Positions 15,298-22,452 are shown, counted from the first letter of the stretch. The stretch is 35,147 nucleotides of DNA from an uncultured Elusimicrobium sp. (GCA_937891135.1 CALAFB010000118.1:1-35147); one strand, 5' to 3'. The notes: generated by a model not told the origin, from the sequence alone. A program made the numbers and translations.

Positions 15298-15325
15298 TTG
15301 CACCCCAATTACGCTACTATATAAG
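15298..15325 (+). promoter_or_regulatory. Promoter of the 116-residue protein gene
   Basis: TTGCAC (15298-15303), a 16-base spacer and TATAAG (15320-15325). The leader is about 16-20 bases and carries AAAGGAGG. Confidence 0.6.
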
Positions 15326-15347
15326 TATAGAAGTAAAGGAGGATTTT

Positions 15348-15698
15348 ATGAAAAACTTTATTATCAACTGGTGCAAAGTAATGTTTACGCAAACGAACGG
15401 ATCTATCCGGGTACGTACGGCCTCTTGCCAAAACGGGGTATTAAGCGCGGTCCGTCATGAAGATACCCCCTTGACAGAAGAACCCGAAGTCATTTCCACA
15501 AGTTCTTGGTTAAACCAAACCCCTATTTTAAGTATTGAAGAAAATACAATTTATTTAAACCGCCGGGAAACGTCCTTTGTCTATAAAGAAGCCCGCCGGC
15601 TGCTTAAAACAAAAGCGGTCCGGCAGCACCGCCAACAGCAAGCAGGCGTCCCCTTGCCGCCGCAACCCGGCAAAATTGCCTACGCGGTGTATCAATAA
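15348..15698 (+). CDS. Small protein of unknown function
   Basis: A 116-residue protein that I do not recognise. The start is set by a perfect AAAGGAGG (15335-15342), 5 bases before ATG. The sequence is soluble, has no signal peptide, and its C-terminal third is basic and Gln-rich (KTKAVRQHRQQQAG) before a Pro-rich end (VPLPPQPGK). The strong ribosome-binding site, clear promoter and good terminator indicate that it is a real and perhaps well-expressed gene. It is divergent from the histidine kinase operon; no functional link can be drawn. Confidence 0.75.
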   Translation: MKNFIINWCKVMFTQTNGSIRVRTASCQNGVLSAVRHEDTPLTEEPEVISTSSWLNQTPILSIEENTIYLNRRETSFVYKEARRLLKTKAVRQHRQQQAGVPLPPQPGKIAYAVYQ

Positions 15699-15743
15699 GC
15701 ATTTAGGACCGCTTGGTCCACTCTTTATAAGTTAAACTCCTTG

Positions 15744-15772
15744 CCCCCGGTATCCAATACTGGGGGTTTTTG
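15744..15772 (+). terminator. Terminator of the 116-residue protein gene
   Basis: CCCCC...GGGGG with inner GTA/TAC pairing is followed by TTTTT on the plus strand. A smaller hairpin GGACC/GGTCC precedes it at about 15706-15719. Confidence 0.8.
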
Positions 15773-15821
15773 TGAATACATATAGCCAAAACCGTGTGAA
15801 TTTCCGGCCTAGCCTCCCTAT

Positions 15822-16559
15822 TTAATCTAACAAATAGGCAACATAACCACTTAACCAACCGCCCGGAGTGAGTGTGAGCGTTGAAGTTCCATTTTGCTTA
15901 CCGCTAATAGCCTCACAAAGGGCTTGGTATTTTTCTTCTTTTGCCACACAACTCCTTGTGCTGCGAGGATTTCCCTGTATATCCGCATATCCACGGAAAT
16001 ACGATATATTATAATTGAGATCCCCACACCGGACGGAACCGGCTCTAGTATAACCGTTAGGGACGGACATACAACAATACAGTTGATGATTTTTTTTGCA
16101 GATAACACCTGTTCCTGCCGGAACCATATCGGAAGGTAATTCCAGGGCCAACTCATCAAAAGATGTAGGCCAACTCCCATTTGCCAAGTAAGCCACTTCA
16201 CTTGCTTCTGCCATTTTATTGGCTAATGCGTAATACGTGGCAAAGCGGCTTTTTTCTACCGCTTTTTGGTATTGTGGCAACGCCACGGCCGCCAAAATAC
16301 CAATGATAAGTACCACCACTAATAATTCAATCAGGGTAAACCCGTGAGTTGTTTCCCTCGCCTCTTGAGGGAGAGGGTGCCCCATAGGGGCAGGTGAGGG
16401 GGTGTTAAATAGGGTCATCCCCGAAATTTGTAATCGGGGATCTTCCACGTACTCTTTTAATAAGGCCTTTTCCTTTTGAAAACAACGACAAGCGTTGTAG
16501 ATCTTGGGTAACATTCCACGGGAATGACAATTTTTATTGACTACTTTTGTATTCTTCAT
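15822..16559 (-). CDS. Type IV pilin-like protein with repeat-filled leader
   Basis: A 245-residue frame starting at ATG 16559, which has an excellent AAGGAG 6 bases upstream. GFTLIELLVVVLIIG begins only at about residue 73. Residues 11-72 are translated repeat DNA (NACRCFQKEKALL..YVEDPRLQ and more), homologous to the insert in the pilin at 3965-4744. An internal ATG at 16385 would give a 15-residue leader (MGHPLPQEARETTHG) but lacks a ribosome-binding site. The mature domain is about 173 residues, with at least six Cys (VICKK, LYCCM, VRCG, RSCV, ALCE). It is probably an ancestral short-leader pilin whose start and core were pushed apart by an in-frame insertion. It stands alone; whether it is still processed is unknown. 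Confidence 0.8.
   Translation of the reverse strand: MKNTKVVNKNCHSRGMLPKIYNACRCFQKEKALLKEYVEDPRLQISGMTLFNTPSPAPMGHPLPQEARETTHGFTLIELLVVVLIIGILAAVALPQYQKAVEKSRFATYYALANKMAEASEVAYLANGSWPTSFDELALELPSDMVPAGTGVICKKNHQLYCCMSVPNGYTRAGSVRCGDLNYNISYFRGYADIQGNPRSTRSCVAKEEKYQALCEAISGKQNGTSTLTLTPGGWLSGYVAYLLD
16345..16532. repeat. Composite palindromic repeat inside a pilin leader (copy B)
   Basis: Homologous to copy A: the stretch from GAGGGGGTGT (about 16395) to GGGAATGACA (about 16531) follows copy A almost base for base, including the central GGGGATCTTCCACGTAC. Palindromes include CCTCTTGAGG and GCCCC/GGGGC (16378-16391). It occupies the interval between the tenth codon and the Gly(-1) codon of the pilin and keeps the frame open. 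Confidence 0.8.
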
Positions 16560-16587
16560 TACTTCTCCTTATAATTTTTGCTACAAA

Positions 16588-16664
16588 CCGTATGCCTCTA
16601 TTTGGGGCAAAAACGCCCTTCAAAACGGCTTTTACAAGCCGGATATCTCCCCCCATTTATACGG
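16588..16664 (-). promoter_or_regulatory. Folded 5' leader of the pilin at 15822
   Basis: CCGTAT (16588-16593) can close with ATACGG (16659-16664) around two hairpins: GGGC/GCCC (16605-16618) and CGGCTT/AAGCCG (16626-16641). The layout (closing stem plus two hairpins) recalls those at 4930-4992 and 9805-9887, without clear sequence identity. Confidence 0.4.
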
Positions 16665-16685
16665 CTACTATCATCAAAATCTACC

Positions 16686-16704
16686 AAAAAAAAAAACGCG
16701 TCAA
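16686..16704 (-). promoter_or_regulatory. Possible promoter with an 11-base homopolymer spacer
   Basis: On the minus strand TTGACG (16699-16704) is followed by CG, eleven T (16686-16696), GG and then TAGATT, a 15-base spacer. A change in T number would alter the spacer, as in phase-variable promoters. The -10 is weak, so this is tentative. Confidence 0.35.
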
Positions 16705-16761
16705 GCCTTTTAAAACAAGCAGCCAACAACAACGGCAAAAAACAAAAAACTTCCGCACAAC

Positions 16762-16798
16762 AGCAAACGGGCTTGTCTATAAGACAAGCCCGTTTGCT
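16762..16798. terminator. 17-bp perfect hairpin
   Basis: AGCAAACGGGCTTGTCT pairs perfectly with its complement across a 3-base loop. It lies 19 bases past the stop of the 84-residue protein gene (-). There is no T-run, so termination is probable rather than certain. Confidence 0.6.
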
Positions 16799-16816
16799 CT
16801 ATATTCTTAAACTATT

Positions 16817-17071
16817 TTATTTACGCAAGCGTTTCACTAAATCAATCCCCATGGCCACCGTGCGGTACACGCCCGAATCCATAAACGTAGCGGCTTTTTC
16901 CAGTAGTTCAAACGTACTTTGCGTTTTGTCCACTTTTTCGGCCGTTGTTAACGCCAAATACTCCACCGCTTCGGCCGTTTTGGTAATTTGCAAAATAGCG
17001 CGCACGGCTACAATTACAAGCCCGCCAAAAAATACCACGGCCAGTAACGTACAAACTTGGTAAAAATCCAT
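16817..17071 (-). CDS. Small single-pass membrane protein
   Basis: An 84-residue protein with one N-terminal transmembrane segment (about 5-27) followed by an amphipathic, helix-rich cytoplasmic tail (ILQITKTAEAVEYLALTTAEKVDKT) ending in a basic KRLRK. This layout resembles DUF948-type small membrane proteins, but I cannot confirm the family. The start is supported by AGGAGG 6-7 bases upstream, and a TTGACG-17-TTAAAT promoter lies before it. It is divergent from nrdD. Function unknown. Confidence 0.75.
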   Translation of the reverse strand: MDFYQVCTLLAVVFFGGLVIVAVRAILQITKTAEAVEYLALTTAEKVDKTQSTFELLEKAATFMDSGVYRTVAMGIDLVKRLRK

Positions 17072-17096
17072 AACTTCCTCCTGTGTGTTTTTTTAC

Positions 17097-17125
17097 ATTT
17101 AACCAGTTTTAGGCTGCTGCGTCAA
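17097..17125 (-). promoter_or_regulatory. Promoter of the small membrane protein gene
   Basis: On the minus strand TTGACG (17120-17125), a 17-base spacer and TTAAAT (17097-17102), about 25 bases before the ATG at 17071. Confidence 0.5.
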
Positions 17126-17221
17126 GCACTCAATTTTGTATTTTGCAAGCCTTTTTTGGACCTAGGTAATTTTTAGGATTTACTTATTTTTTATAGCAAA
17201 AAATATAGGTCCTCAAAAAGT

Positions 17222-17250
17222 TTGACAGAAACGCGCTTATTAGTAATAAT
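17222..17250 (+). promoter_or_regulatory. Promoter of nrdD
   Basis: A perfect -35 TTGACA (17222-17227), a 17-base spacer and AATAAT (17245-17250). The start near 17257 leaves a leader of about 180 bases. AATAATTATT overlapping the -10 is a short palindrome. GGACCTA (from about 17159) and TAGGTCC (about 17207-17213) form an inverted repeat just upstream. Confidence 0.7.
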
Positions 17251-17256
17251 TATTAT

Positions 17257-17418
17257 TAACAGCTTGTTTTGCAGTTCTTTTGAAAGACGAAGTCGTTCAT
17301 TTCTCAGACGTCCGTAAGCGTTTTTCGCCCCCGGTCTGCCGGAAGTTTCAGAAGGGATTTGCAATTTTAGTTTGTTTTTGTTTTAATTTACGTTACCGCG
17401 CGCTCGCGGCATTTTTTT
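17257..17418 (+). promoter_or_regulatory. nrdD leader with terminator-like attenuator
   Basis: The leader ends with CCGCG (17396-17400), loop CGCT, CGCGG (17405-17409), CA and seven T (17412-17418), placed 19 bases before the nrdD ATG. That is an intrinsic-terminator shape directly before the gene. Further upstream are GC-rich segments that can pair (CCGG/CCGG near 17333, GACG-rich 17287-17320). No B12-box or other riboswitch consensus that I know is present. Confidence 0.45.
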
Positions 17419-17437
17419 GAACCAGGACTGACATACT

Positions 17438-19498
17438 ATGGAAAACGCAGAAGTTATTACCCACATTGTAAAACGAGACGGTGCCACCGAACGTTTTGAA
17501 GCCAAAAAAATTACCGCGGCCATTACCAAGGCGGCCGAAACTACCGGAGAATTTGACGCTGAAACCGCTAAAAAACTAACTATCCGCGCGGTAAATATTA
17601 TCCAGCAGTTATATTCCGATACCGTACCCAACGTGGAAAATGTACAGGATATTGTGGAAGATGTACTGTTAACTTCTAATTACCACAAAACCGCCAAGGC
17701 GTATATCTTGTACCGGGACCAGCACGCCCGCATGCGTGAAATTTCTTCCAAATTTAACGTGGACCTCGTAGACCAGTATTTGCAGAAAATTGACTGGCAA
17801 GTCAACGAAAACAGCAATATGGGCTACTCGCTGCAAGGGCTCAACAACTATATTTCATCCGAAATCAGCAAAGTCTATTGGCTGAATAAAATCTATCCCG
17901 AAAATGTGCGCCGTATGCACAGCGAAGGGGATTTCCACTTGCACGATTTAGGCTTGTTAGGGGCTTATTGTGTCGGTTGGGATTTACAAGACCTGCTTTT
18001 AAGCGGTTTTACGGGCGTCGTCGGCAAGGCGGAAAGTAAACCGGCCAAACACTTCCGCACGGCCTTAGGCCAAGTCGTCAATTTTTTCTATACGTTGCAA
18101 GGCGAAAGTGCCGGCGCCCAAGCGTTTAGCAATTTTGATACTTTACTCGCGCCGTTTATCTATTACGATAAACTAACGTATGAGGAAGTAAAACAAGCCC
18201 TGCAAGAATTTTTGTTTAACGTAAACGTGCCGACCCGCGTGGGCTTCCAAACGCCGTTTACAAACTTAACGCTGGATTTAACCGTACCGTCTTACTACAA
18301 AGACCAGCCCGTTATTATCGGCGGCAAATTGCAAGACAAAACATACGGCGAGTTTCAAAACGAAATGGATATGTTAAACCGCGCGTTTTGCGAAGTAATG
18401 CTCGCCGGCGATGCCAAAGGCCGCGTGTTTACGTTCCCGATTCCGACGTACAACATTACCAAAGATTTTGATTGGGATAACCCCAAACTCACCCCGCTGT
18501 GGGAAATGACCGCCAAATACGGCATCCCGTACTTTGCCAACTTCATTAACTCGGACATGAACCCCGAAGATGCCCGCTCTATGTGCTGCCGCTTACGTAT
18601 TGACAACCGCGAACTGCGTAAACGCGGCGGCGGCTTGTTCGGTTCGGCCCCGCTCACGGGTTCCATTGGCGTAGTAACCATTAACTTACCGCGCTTAGGG
18701 TATTTGTCCAAAAACGAAGACGAATTTTTTGCCAACTTAAAAGACCGTATGGAAGTAGCCAAAACCAGTTTGGAAATTAAGCGCAAAGTCATTGAACGCT
18801 TTACCAAAGGCAACCTCTATCCGTATATGAGTTTCTACTTGCGCTCTATCCGCCAACGCTTTGGCGAATTTTGGAAGAACCACTTCTCTACCATTGGGCT
18901 CGTGGGCTTAAACGAATGTGCGCTTAATTTAATCGGCGAAGACATCGGCACCGAGAAAGGCAAACAATTTGCCGAGAAAGTGCTTACTTTTATGCGTGAA
19001 ACCCTGGTTAAATTCCAGGAAGAAACCGGCAACAATTATAACTTAGAAGCCACCCCTGCCGAAGGAACTTCCTACCGCTTAGCCAAGTTAGATAAAGAAC
19101 GCTATCCGGAAATTATCTGCGCCAACGAGACCTTGTACAAAGAAGGGCACCAGCCGTTCTATACCAACTCGTCCCAGCTTCCCGTTAACTATACCGACGA
19201 CGTGTTTGAAATGTTGGACTTACAAAGCACCGTCCAGTCCAAATACACAGGCGGCACGGTACAACACATTTTCACGGGCGAACGCATCAAAGACCTGGAA
19301 GCCATGAAGAAATTCATCAAAACCGTCTGCGAACGCTATACGCTGCCGTATTTCTCTATTACGCCTACGTTTAGTGTCTGCCCCAAGTGCGGCTACATTC
19401 CGGGGGAACATTTTGAATGTCCGAAATGTAAAGCTGAACGCATGCAAGAACTGCAGCGCAAAATTGCCTTGTTAGAGGAACAACTCTACAGCAAATAA
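17438..19498 (+). CDS. nrdD: Anaerobic ribonucleotide reductase large part, lacking the glycyl loop
   Basis: A 686-residue class III ribonucleoside-triphosphate reductase. Residues 5-90 are an ATP-cone (HIVKRDGATERFEAKKI) for allosteric control. The catalytic barrel follows, with DFHLHDLG and RSMCCRL (Cys383/384, the radical-site Cys region). The C-terminus has the zinc ribbon CPKCGYIPGEHFECPKCK and then stops after a short helix (MQELQRKIALLEEQLYSK). Normal NrdD proteins continue here into RVxGYL with the radical Gly; that piece is absent and is found in the next gene (19628-19861). The enzyme makes deoxynucleotides without oxygen, activated by NrdG, encoded two genes downstream. It has a long leader with a possible attenuator. 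Confidence 0.95.
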   Translation: MENAEVITHIVKRDGATERFEAKKITAAITKAAETTGEFDAETAKKLTIRAVNIIQQLYSDTVPNVENVQDIVEDVLLTSNYHKTAKAYILYRDQHARMREISSKFNVDLVDQYLQKIDWQVNENSNMGYSLQGLNNYISSEISKVYWLNKIYPENVRRMHSEGDFHLHDLGLLGAYCVGWDLQDLLLSGFTGVVGKAESKPAKHFRTALGQVVNFFYTLQGESAGAQAFSNFDTLLAPFIYYDKLTYEEVKQALQEFLFNVNVPTRVGFQTPFTNLTLDLTVPSYYKDQPVIIGGKLQDKTYGEFQNEMDMLNRAFCEVMLAGDAKGRVFTFPIPTYNITKDFDWDNPKLTPLWEMTAKYGIPYFANFINSDMNPEDARSMCCRLRIDNRELRKRGGGLFGSAPLTGSIGVVTINLPRLGYLSKNEDEFFANLKDRMEVAKTSLEIKRKVIERFTKGNLYPYMSFYLRSIRQRFGEFWKNHFSTIGLVGLNECALNLIGEDIGTEKGKQFAEKVLTFMRETLVKFQEETGNNYNLEATPAEGTSYRLAKLDKERYPEIICANETLYKEGHQPFYTNSSQLPVNYTDDVFEMLDLQSTVQSKYTGGTVQHIFTGERIKDLEAMKKFIKTVCERYTLPYFSITPTFSVCPKCGYIPGEHFECPKCKAERMQELQRKIALLEEQLYSK

Positions 19499-19499
19499 C

Positions 19500-19530
19500 C
19501 CTTTTTGGGGATAAACTAACCCCAAAAAGG
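19500..19530 (+). terminator. Hairpin after nrdD
   Basis: CCTTTTTGGGG pairs perfectly with CCCCAAAAAGG (11 bp, 9-base loop), right after the stop. No T-run follows; it may be a weak terminator or 3'-end stabiliser that separates nrdD from the glycyl-subunit message. Confidence 0.65.
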
Positions 19531-19532
19531 CA

Positions 19533-19561
19533 TTGAAACCGATTTGGCAAATTGCCATAAT
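19533..19561 (+). promoter_or_regulatory. Internal promoter of the glycyl-radical gene, with palindrome
   Basis: TTGAAA (19533-19538), a 17-base spacer and CATAAT (19556-19561). The spacer contains TGGCAA-A-TTGCCA (19545-19557), a perfect palindrome well placed for a repressor. The gene therefore appears to have its own control beside read-through from nrdD. Confidence 0.65.
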
Positions 19562-19627
19562 ATAGGAAAGGGTTTTCACGGACCCGTTCCCTTAAAAAAG
19601 AAAACATCTCTGTAGGAGGAGACACTT

Positions 19628-19861
19628 ATGACAGCACAGGAAAAACAAGCCGTAGAATCTAAAATTACCGATCTTAAAAAAGAAATGAGCGAAGTAAAAG
19701 GCTCTAAATGTGAAGTATATTCCCGCGTAGTAGGTTATTTGCGCCCGGTACAAAACTGGAACAAAGGGAAAAAAGAAGAATTTTCCATGCGCAAAAATAT
19801 GCACGGTGTGGAAGACAGTTGCAACTGTGGTTGCGGTTGCGAATGTGCCAGCGACAAATAA
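19628..19861 (+). CDS. Separate glycyl-radical protein of anaerobic ribonucleotide reductase
   Basis: A 77-residue protein. Residues 28-50 (CEVYSRVVGYLRPVQNWN, then KGKKEEF) match the extreme C-terminal glycyl-radical loop of NrdD, with the radical Gly at position 36. Before it is a predicted helix rich in heptad-like residues (about 4-24), which could pair with the helix ending the large NrdD. After it is a short tail with five Cys in CNCGCGCEC, possibly metal-binding. TAGGAGGAGA gives a very strong ribosome-binding site, and an own promoter precedes it. It probably docks onto NrdD and carries the radical made by NrdG. It could also replace a damaged loop after oxygen exposure, as YfiD/GrcA does for pyruvate formate-lyase; this is inference. 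Confidence 0.88.
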   Translation: MTAQEKQAVESKITDLKKEMSEVKGSKCEVYSRVVGYLRPVQNWNKGKKEEFSMRKNMHGVEDSCNCGCGCECASDK

Positions 19862-19883
19862 TTGAACCTTTTGTACGGATTCT

Positions 19884-20507
19884 ATGAAACTGGGGGGGCT
19901 GGTCAAATTTACATTGATTGACTTTCCGGGTTGTCCGGCGGCCATTGTATTTACACAGGGTTGTAATTTTCGTTGCCGCTATTGCCACAACCCGGAACTC
20001 GTGTACCCGCACCTGTTTCAAGAATCTGTACCGGAAGAAGAAGTGATGTCTTTTTTAAAACGCCGCCAGGGCACGCTGGACGGCGTTGTTATTTCCGGCG
20101 GGGAACCCACTTTGCAAGCGGATTTAGTACGCTTTATGGCCGGCATTAAGGCCCTGGGCTACAAAACCAAACTAGATACCAACGGCACCCGCCCGGACGT
20201 TCTCAAAGAACTGATAGATAAAAAACTGGTAGACTTTATTGCTATGGACTTAAAAGCCCCTATCGCCAAATATGCGGCGATTACCGGGGTAGAAACCAAT
20301 GAGAATATCATCCACCAATCTATTGATTTAATCCGCCAAAGCGGGCTTTCCTACCAATTCCGCACCACGTACGATAAAGAAGTCCTTACGGACGAAGATA
20401 TTGCGGCTGTTTCGCTGGCGGTAAATGGTAAAAACTACAAAGTACAGGAATGTTTACCGGTTGCCAAAGAAAAAGCCGCTTTAAAAGTCATGCATAAAGA
20501 ATTATAG
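19884..20507 (+). CDS. nrdG: Anaerobic ribonucleotide reductase activating protein
   Basis: A 207-residue radical-SAM activase. CNFRCRYC (about residues 27-34) binds the 4Fe-4S cluster; VISGGEPTLQ is the SAM-contacting GGEP motif; LDTNGT and DLKAP follow as in the PflA/NrdG group. The N-terminal LVKFTLIDFPG is typical of this subfamily. It generates the glycyl radical, here presumably on Gly36 of the small neighbouring protein rather than on the large NrdD. It starts 22 bases after that gene and has no strong ribosome-binding site, so its translation probably depends on the upstream message. Confidence 0.95.
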   Translation: MKLGGLVKFTLIDFPGCPAAIVFTQGCNFRCRYCHNPELVYPHLFQESVPEEEVMSFLKRRQGTLDGVVISGGEPTLQADLVRFMAGIKALGYKTKLDTNGTRPDVLKELIDKKLVDFIAMDLKAPIAKYAAITGVETNENIIHQSIDLIRQSGLSYQFRTTYDKEVLTDEDIAAVSLAVNGKNYKVQECLPVAKEKAALKVMHKEL

Positions 20508-20524
20508 ATCTATATTCAACAACA

Positions 20525-20544
20525 AGCCCCGCGTGTGCGGGGCT
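20525..20544. terminator. Bidirectional terminator, nrdG / typA
   Basis: AGCCCCGC-GTGT-GCGGGGCT, 8-bp GC-rich stem, between the convergent stops of nrdG (+) and typA (-). T-runs are weak on both sides. Confidence 0.7.
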
Positions 20545-20570
20545 GTATATGAAATCGTAGCAAGAAAAAT

Positions 20571-22406
20571 TTATTCTTCTTCCTCGTTGGCGCGTTCGGT
20601 ACGCTTGCGCACCAGGTGCGATAAAATCTTCTTGCGAAGCCGCAGCGACTTGGGCGTAATTTCCACCAATTCGTCCGGCGCAATATATTCTACGGCCTGT
20701 TCCAAACTCATCTGCCGCGGCGGGGTCAACACATAAGACTCATCACTAGCTTTGCTGCGCATATTGCTTAAATGTTTGGCCTTACATGGGTTTACCACCA
20801 AGTCGTTCGCGCGGGAGTTTTGACCAACAATCTGCCCGGCATATACTTTCTCCCCGGGGCCTAAGAACAACTCTCCGTTATTTTCCAATGCATAGAGCGC
20901 ATACGGCGTCGTTTCGCCGTCTTCTTTGGCAATCAGTACCCCGTTATGGCGCAAATCGGGTAAGTTGGCCTTCGGGTAATACCCTTTAAAACTGTGGTGC
21001 ATAATCCCGGTTCCGCGCGTACTGGTTAAGAGTTCGTTCTTAAAACCAATGAGCGCACGCGACGGAATTAAATATTCCAGGCGCAAGCGGTCCTCGCCTT
21101 CGGAAACCATATTTTCCAATGTGGCGGCGCGCGTTCCTAAAATCGTAAACACAGCTCCTTGATATTCGCTCTTAATATCTAAGATTAACGATTCCATAGG
21201 TTCCAACAGCTGCCCGTTTTCTTCTTTATAAATAACTTCCGGCGAAGATACCGCCAGTTCAAATCCTTCCCGGCGCATATTTTCAATGAGAATAGTTAAG
21301 TGCAATTCCCCACGCCCATAAACTTTAAATTTGCCTTCGCCCTCTAATTGTTCTACTTTAAGGCCCACGTTCGTTTGCGCTTCTTTTTCCAAACGGTTTT
21401 TGAGGTGTCGGCTGGTAACAAATTTCCCTTCGCGCCCGGAGAACGGACTATCGTTTACTAAAAAATCCATAGACATGGTCGGCGCATCAATGGTTAACGG
21501 CGGCAGCGGTTTTAAAGCGTCCGGGCGGCAAATCGTATCGCCCACGTCCACGCCTTCTAAGCCGGCAATAGACACAATGTCCCCCGCCGTGGCACTTTCT
21601 ACTTCCACTTTGCCCAGCCCCAAAAAGCGTTCAATCTTGGCGGCTTTGGCTTGCGTAGTCGTACCGTCCGGGTGAATGAGGGCAACCGTTTGGCCTTTAG
21701 AAATGTTCCCGGCCAAAATGCGCCCGATGCCCACGTGGCCTAAAAAGTTGTTATAGTCTAGCATCGTTACTTGCATTTGCAAGGGGGCATCCGGCTCGGC
21801 CAGCGGCGCAGGCACGTGGGATAAAATCGTATCTAAAATGGGCGCAATATCTTTGCCTTGTTCTTCCATTTTTAGACTCGCCCACCCGGCCCGGCCGGAG
21901 GCGTAAATAATCGGAAAATCCAACTGTTCGTCCGTGGCACCCAATTCCATAAACAAGTTAAAAACTTCGTCTACTACTTCGCTGGGGCGAATATGTTCGC
22001 GGTCCATTTTGTTGATAACCACAATCGGTTTTAATCCTAACGCCAACGCTTTACGTAATACAAACCGTGTCTGCGGCATAGGGCCTTCCACAGCGTCTAC
22101 CATTAAAATCGCACCGTCTACCATTTTGAGTACGCGCTCTACTTCGCTGCCAAAGTCGGCGTGGCCGGGAGTATCCACAATGTTAATCGTGTGGCCTTTG
22201 TAGCCGATAGAGGTACATTTCGCTAAAATCGTAATACCGCGTTCGCGCTCTAAGGGGTTAGAATCCAAAACGGTATCTTGCGCTTCATCTTCTTTTACTT
22301 TAAATTCTCCGGCAAATTTTAACAGAGAATCAACCACAGTAGTTTTACCGTGGTCCACGTGAGCAATAATGGCCACGTTGCGTACGTCTGTGCGGGTGTT
22401 GTTCAT
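20571..22406 (-). CDS. typA: Translational GTPase TypA/BipA
   Basis: A 611-residue ribosome-associated GTPase. The GTP motifs are AHVDHGKTT (G1), RGITILAK (G2 region), DTPGHADFG (G3) and NKMD (G4). After the G domain come an EF-Tu-like domain 2, and EF-G-like domains with GRGELHLTILIENMRREGFEL, then the TypA-specific C-terminal domain (TSTRGTGIMHHSFKGY, LTPPRQMSLEQAVEYI). Length matches the family. It takes part in ribosome assembly and stress or low-temperature growth in other bacteria. Monocistronic, with a 31-base leader. Confidence 0.97.
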   Translation of the reverse strand: MNNTRTDVRNVAIIAHVDHGKTTVVDSLLKFAGEFKVKEDEAQDTVLDSNPLERERGITILAKCTSIGYKGHTINIVDTPGHADFGSEVERVLKMVDGAILMVDAVEGPMPQTRFVLRKALALGLKPIVVINKMDREHIRPSEVVDEVFNLFMELGATDEQLDFPIIYASGRAGWASLKMEEQGKDIAPILDTILSHVPAPLAEPDAPLQMQVTMLDYNNFLGHVGIGRILAGNISKGQTVALIHPDGTTTQAKAAKIERFLGLGKVEVESATAGDIVSIAGLEGVDVGDTICRPDALKPLPPLTIDAPTMSMDFLVNDSPFSGREGKFVTSRHLKNRLEKEAQTNVGLKVEQLEGEGKFKVYGRGELHLTILIENMRREGFELAVSSPEVIYKEENGQLLEPMESLILDIKSEYQGAVFTILGTRAATLENMVSEGEDRLRLEYLIPSRALIGFKNELLTSTRGTGIMHHSFKGYYPKANLPDLRHNGVLIAKEDGETTPYALYALENNGELFLGPGEKVYAGQIVGQNSRANDLVVNPCKAKHLSNMRSKASDESYVLTPPRQMSLEQAVEYIAPDELVEITPKSLRLRKKILSHLVRKRTERANEEEE

Positions 22407-22443
22407 AGTTTGTTACGGTTTCCTAAAAATAAAGATAATAGAT

Positions 22444-22452
22444 ATTTTACCA
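22444..22452 (-). promoter_or_regulatory. Promoter of typA
   Basis: The minus strand reads TGGTAAAAT, an extended -10 about 37 bases before the typA ATG; the message has a short leader with AGGA. Confidence 0.5.

Noticed and set aside
17257..17437. Cobalamin riboswitch before nrdD
   Set aside because: No B12 box (GCCACTG-type) is seen in the leader.
17438..19861. NrdD broken by a frameshift or sequencing error
   Set aside because: The two frames are 129 bases apart, separated by a hairpin, a promoter and a strong ribosome-binding site, and the small protein has its own N-terminal helix. That is a gene design, not a single base error.
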